Of a stretch of DNA of 64,000 nucleotides, positions 59,341 to 64,000 are shown piece after piece. Under the pieces are notes generated by a model. It worked only from the letters and a program-made list of their open reading frames with translations, had not been told where the DNA came from and did not search any database. The position numbers and the translations under genes are program-made. Positions within the stretch are counted from its first letter, which is position 1. Each line of letters begins with the position of its first letter. The stretch lies in the NCBI GenBank assembly GCA_903813345.2, contig CAIIXF020000004.1, positions 17,841,513 through 17,905,512 on the forward strand, in the 5' to 3' direction. The stretch is from Owenia fusiformis. Taxonomy: Eukaryota; Annelida; Polychaeta; Sabellida; Oweniidae.

Positions 59341-59449
59341 TTGAGTGAAAACGTTTTAAAGGAAGAAGGACACTGTATGTACAGTGATCGTCTACTATTA
59401 AAAGTGCGTGATCAAAGACTCGACAAGATGCGCAAAATTCAAATATTTT
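59341..59449 (+). CDS. Candidate coding exon, unrecognised
   Basis: A strong acceptor (AACTTTTTTACAG) starts an open, charged segment (LSENVLKEEGHCMYSDRLLL, KVRDQRLDKMRKIQ), ending at a donor GTAACG at 59450. At 109 nt it starts in phase 0, which is the phase in which exon 49335-49700 ends, so the two may be consecutive exons of one gene across a 9.6-kb intron. No family recognised. Confidence 0.42.
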
Positions 59450-59519
59450 GTAACGGTTATTTTTTAAGATTTATTTGTGTTTATATTACAGGCTACTGGT
59501 GATTCAATTAGGTTTTGTA

Positions 59520-60880
59520 GGCACTAGAACACCCATATGCTTTGAGAAATATGTATCACTTTGACCATTTTTCGTAAATGTTATTGATTTTGCGATGTAA
59601 AGATATAAATGCGATGTAATATGCGTTATTTTATATAAAAAGCTAAAAAATATCAAAAACAACAGAACATTTTTACTCTCTTTTATTTTTCATACTTAGG
59701 TAGGGTCTTGGGCTTCCATTTGACCATGATGAAATTCACGTTTCCTTTTAAATAACATGGAATAAATATTTAACACAGAAACAAATGGATCAGCCTATAG
59801 TGTGAGTTTCAGCAAACCATACGCCCTTTTCATACATGCTTTTCACGAGAAGAAAAATGGGGTTTCTCTCGCAAAATGTCTGTCCAAAAACATGTACATC
59901 ACCGTTCACTGATTCAGTCAATTAAATGGTCACTGTGTGTGGGTACATTTTGTTTCTGCCTAGGTTTAAATAATTACCATTTAATGATTTGTACACTGTA
60001 CAGTAAACCTGCTAAGCGAAACACCTCTTGAAGCGTAGCACCTTATAACTGGAACAGTTTTTAAAGTCTCATTTCAGTCCATTTATTTTACCCTCTGATT
60101 CCAAGGAACGAGAACTTTACACCTTGGTATCCAAGATGATTGTCGAATTGTAATGCAAGAATTGAATAAATTATAAAAGAAAATGCATTTCACAGTATCG
60201 CCCATTGTCATGATTGTGCCTGTTTTGGACATGGGGTCTCATAATAAACTTATAAAATATAAAATCTGAATTGTACATTATCTATTTAATTGGGGAGTTA
60301 ATCATTATTTTGCAGCAAGGTATCAATAAGTTATATTAAAATGTAATGACGTAATAACCTCCGGTAGATGCCAGTAGTCAGTTCCCAGTTTCACCACGAG
60401 GTGGCTAACTTGGGTCATATATAAATGACAGGTATAAGGGAAAGCTCCAATATTCAGTAGATTTATTGATCAATTTTCAACTAAGGTCTATCGGTGATTA
60501 GCTTGAGAATTTTAGAATTGTATGTAATCGACTTTCAAAATAAACGCCAAGTGGGCCTTTTTAGGGAAACTCTACAAAGTGTGAAATAAATACCATGCTA
60601 TTATCTCTAATGATGGTAATTTTATTTTATTTTGTATCAGTTGAATCAGAGATTTTGGATGATTTCATTCGATCATTGTCAATCACCGAAATTGTCATAA
60701 ATTCAATCCTTTCTACAAGTATATGTGTCACGACCCTCGTGTGGTAGCGTGGTTTGGGGGTCGTAAACAGAATACAGTCTAAGAATCAATAGTTTGATTT
60801 GATGTTTTCATTAACTTAGTTTCGGGACAAGTTCAAGTAAAAGTTGAAATGTGTATCCCTATTTATTTGAACAACGTCCG
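59520..60880. other. No recognisable feature
   Basis: AT-rich sequence with no convincing exon or element. Confidence 0.3.
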
Positions 60881-60904
60881 TGTTCACAGTATCATAACAA
60901 AATG

Positions 60905-61072
60905 GGATCAAATTGGGATAAATTTTGCGATGAAAATTTAGGGATAATTTAGGGATAAAAATGTAGGGATAACAATTTAGGGATAAATTCTGGGATAAAA
61001 ATTTAGGGATAAATTCTGGGATAAAAATAAATGAGATGAAGTGGGACAATTTCGGGATAACAATTACGGGAT
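60905..61072. repeat. Short tandem repeat, GGGATAA unit
   Basis: Roughly ten imperfect copies of AATTTAGGGATAAAA and TTCTGGGATAAAAA words at 14-19 bp spacing. Confidence 0.8.
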
Positions 61073-62384
61073 AACAAAATCTGAATATAGACTAAGTAAG
61101 ATTTGTCAGTTTTCAATGTGAGTTGTATGTCTCATAAAGGCAAATGGCAACAGACTCTAGATTCTGAATGTGCCCAGTGTTAAGTTGTGTTAAGTAAGTA
61201 TAATGTTAGGGTGTGAGTATAACCAGGTGGAAGTCCTAGCCACTGGAGGGCTACGATGGACCTCAAGCTGTATATTAAGCTCGCTAGTCACAATAAAAGC
61301 GGGAAAGTTTGTAAGAATTAAAGTTGGGCTATTTCAAATCAGGAGTCTGTCAAACTCATCAGGGGATAATATTACTTGTAAACCATTTAAACAAACCAGT
61401 AACAAAACATTGGAAGTAAATGATGTTTGGGGTAATGACTAGGAACCAGGGTGAATGAAATTCTCACTAATATTATCAATAAGACAAGGGTTAAATAAGA
61501 AAGTAAGATCCTGGATTGTACTTTATCTGTGCACTATTGCATAGTTTCTGGGGAAATAAATGTATGACTTATTGCGAGTGATTGTTATTCAAAGAAGCCC
61601 TTAGCAAATATGAGCTAAGATAAAGCTTGTTGCTTGAATGTTAGTATCACTAAAGTCACCTGGGATTTAGTCGGAATCTATTTTGAATCCAGAATCTACT
61701 TTAGATAAAATGAGGGGAAATTTTCCAACATATATATAAACAATTGAACACAAGAAGTGATATTCTGTGGATTTTTATATAATGTATAAAAACGACTCTA
61801 TTTCTGTTTATTAATCTACACAAACATTACACAATTCAGTACTGCCGAGATGGTATATCAAGTAAATAATTTCTCAACCCAGACATGCATAAAACAGCAC
61901 AGCTAATGGAGTTCAGTTAAACAATTTGCAATAAAGCCTAAAATGTGTATTTTTCCAAAAATGTAACTCAGCAGTGCAATTTTATATCATCCCTGGTGGG
62001 GTTGAAATCAGCTCTCTATACTACTCACATGAAAAGTGGAACATCATTTTGCCACTATCAGACTATGGTACAATTGGCAAACAAACAGGAAACAGTGTTT
62101 TGAAAATATTCTAGTATCTATACTCAATGAATAAAAATGTGGTTAACATAGAATTAGACCAGACATGGAAAACTAGAAGGGGAGGGGGTGTCTTAAGTCC
62201 GAAAATGGGGTTCGAATGACCATGACCCTTAAAGTACTTCAATGATCAGTTGTTTGACAATGGTCCCATAAGCCCGTTATTTCACCTTTAAATTACCCAG
62301 AATTTAACATACAAATATACAAAGGAGTATTTCTAGTGTATCAATGAAATTTACCCTGTGAACAAACTAAATACAGTCCCAAAC

Positions 62385-62665
62385 TGGATGGGGGGGATGT
62401 CGTATAGAGGTGCCTATGAACCCCAGGAATTTGCAGTTGACTCTGGTTTAGAGCAAGTTACATAAGGTTCGTAAGGACCGTAACTTTTCGTACACCTTGT
62501 CAAATATTCCTTAACGATTCCCTGTGGGGATGTTGTATAGAAGGTTTCATAAGAAACCCCGGGAACTTGCTTTCGACGCTGGTTAATAAGTTACATAGGT
62601 TCTTTAAGACAAAAACTCTGTGTGAAACTTTGCGTTAACCTTGTCAAATGTTCCTTAACAATCCC
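62385..62665. repeat. Two-unit direct repeat of about 135-140 bp
   Basis: GATGT(C/T)GTATAGA, GAACCCCAGGAA/GAAACCCCGGGAA, AAGTTACATA and CCTTGTCAAAT(A/G)TTCCTTAAC recur in order in both units, with moderate divergence. Confidence 0.65.
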
Positions 62666-63456
62666 TGGGACAATTTTAACATGGGATGTTCACAAGGCAA
62701 ATAAATAAAATTAAAGAAGAATCAAGTGTACAGATAATTCTTTTCAAAGACTAAAACTCTGCAAAAATACAATTAAATCAAGTCAATTACCTTTACCAAC
62801 TCGTACACCTAAGTTGGTTTATCTGCGGCAATATAAATATCCAATTTTAGTGACGATTTAATGTTTAAAATTCCACAAAATGTTTTCCTTGTCTGGCCGG
62901 CTTGAATTCGAATCATAAAAGCACAGAAAAAGACAATTCACTTAAATCGTGCTTATTTACTTAAATCAAGCTTAATAAGCCTCACTTTGGATTTTGAAAC
63001 AAACCCAGACAACTGCCCTTTCTAAAAAGTTTGTAACATAACATTAAACATGAAACTGGGCCTAAAACATTCACATTAAAGTCTTATTATGAACAAAATA
63101 TATATGTTGACATTAATCCTGTAAATAATATTACATTAAAAACACAAGAGAAGGTTAGTAAAAATAAATATAAATATAAATATAGAGTAAAATGATTAAA
63201 CTCTAACCATACTTTAAGAGTATAGCCAAAGTAGAAATACTGACTACCCTTTTACAGAATTTAAATTATTTTATAACTCTTTAAATATTGAGTCACTAAA
63301 AGCACAATTGATAAAGTGAAGAGCAAAAAGTTGAACAAAGTGACAATCCTTCAAGGCAATTCCATTACCATGCTCAAAGTAATCTGAAGGATCGTCACAT
63401 ATGCTTATTTTTTGATTTCACTTCATTTGGTATTATTCCAGAGAAATTTCTTGTTA

Positions 63457-64000
63457 TCATTCTAAATTTGCGTCTATTTTCGGGATTTCTTTCTCATCTT
63501 CATCTATTTCTTCATGATGTTCTACAAGGTGGTTTATAATGATTTGAAATTTAGGAGTTCGAAATGAAGGACAGTAAAATCATCTAAACCACACCACTCT
63601 GAAATGCAAAGGACATGTCATTAGAATCCACATGGTAAAATCACTAACTTGGCTGATCATAAATTGTTTTCATAGCATCCTTCTTACTCGATACTGAAGG
63701 GGAGTTGGAACGACTGATATGCATGTAATGTTAAGTATTACGTACATTAACCATAGGCATGTCAATTTTGTGGTTTTGGTAATCTAAAAACAGAAAAGGT
63801 GAAATATACATTTTCGTTCGGCGGGTTTTTGATTTTGCTTCATTTATCAACTCAGTTCAGGTATTTCGGTTGAGCCAATCACTGAATCCTGTTGCCAAAT
63901 GAATCTTGAGTCTCTTATACAGCATATGGAATACCATCTGTAGGTAAAATGACGTTAAGGTGGTAAAGAGAAGAGAAACAAACATACCTTTCCTCCGACA
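63457..64000 (-). CDS. 3' end of an unrecognised minus-strand gene
   Basis: The last exon, 63521-63457, has a TTGTAG acceptor and reads HHEEIDEDEKEIPKIDANLE then TGA. At the window edge, 64000-63988 ends in AAAG|GTATGT, a consensus donor. Joining the two preserves the frame (CRRK then E at the split codon) across a 466-bp intron. A basic CRRK followed by an acidic tail would suit the cytoplasmic end of a membrane protein, but that is only a suggestion; the rest of the gene is outside the window. Confidence 0.45.

Overview
The window looks like nuclear DNA from an invertebrate animal, probably marine. Genes are split by canonical GT-AG introns, the base composition is AT-rich, and most of the sequence is transposon-derived. 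The intact LINE carries a 2A-like motif of the kind known from sea urchin, amphioxus and mollusc elements. I cannot name the species. There is a 500-N assembly gap at 11965-12464.

Cellular genes. (1) A complete phospholipid scramblase gene lies on the minus strand at about 0.2-7.2 kb. Its six constant coding exons are followed by at least four tandem, independently intact copies of the last coding exon (plus one decayed remnant). Each copy would finish the transmembrane helix and supply a different C-terminal tail. This is the most interesting host feature here. (2) Two candidate exons on the plus strand (49.3-49.7 and 59.34-59.45 kb) have matching phases and may belong to one unrecognised gene with a 9.6-kb, transposon-filled intron. 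(3) The last exon of an unrecognised minus-strand gene lies at 63.46-63.52 kb, and the donor of its previous exon is visible at the window edge.

Layout. 0-7.2 kb: scramblase gene, with a pogo/Tigger-like element, a 9-bp-TSD MITE and a minisatellite in its introns. 7.2-20.6 kb: dispersed repeats, a 1.4-kb long-inverted-repeat element, a hAT-like MITE, a 107-bp satellite running into the gap, a 919-bp element with 9-bp TSDs, and a 162-bp tandem array. 20.6-25.3 kb: a full-length, apparently intact LINE with 5' repeats, a membrane leader, a 2A-like motif, endonuclease, reverse transcriptase and poly-A tail. 25.3-41.5 kb: G-run dispersed repeats, a family of foldback MITEs (one nearly identical pair in inverted orientation), and LINE 3' fragments. 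41.5-47 kb: a nest of elements. A PIF/Harbinger transposon (TAA target-site duplication) sits inside another GC-rich repeat; its transposase gene is split by an 864-bp element, and its second (Myb/MADF-like) gene by a LINE fragment. 47-64 kb: more elements, including a 4.8-kb foldback built of 345-bp units that each carry an octamer ATGCAAAT.

The gene calls rest on conserved motifs and on splice phases checked by hand. The element boundaries rest on terminal inverted repeats and target-site duplications read directly from the sequence. No database search was possible.
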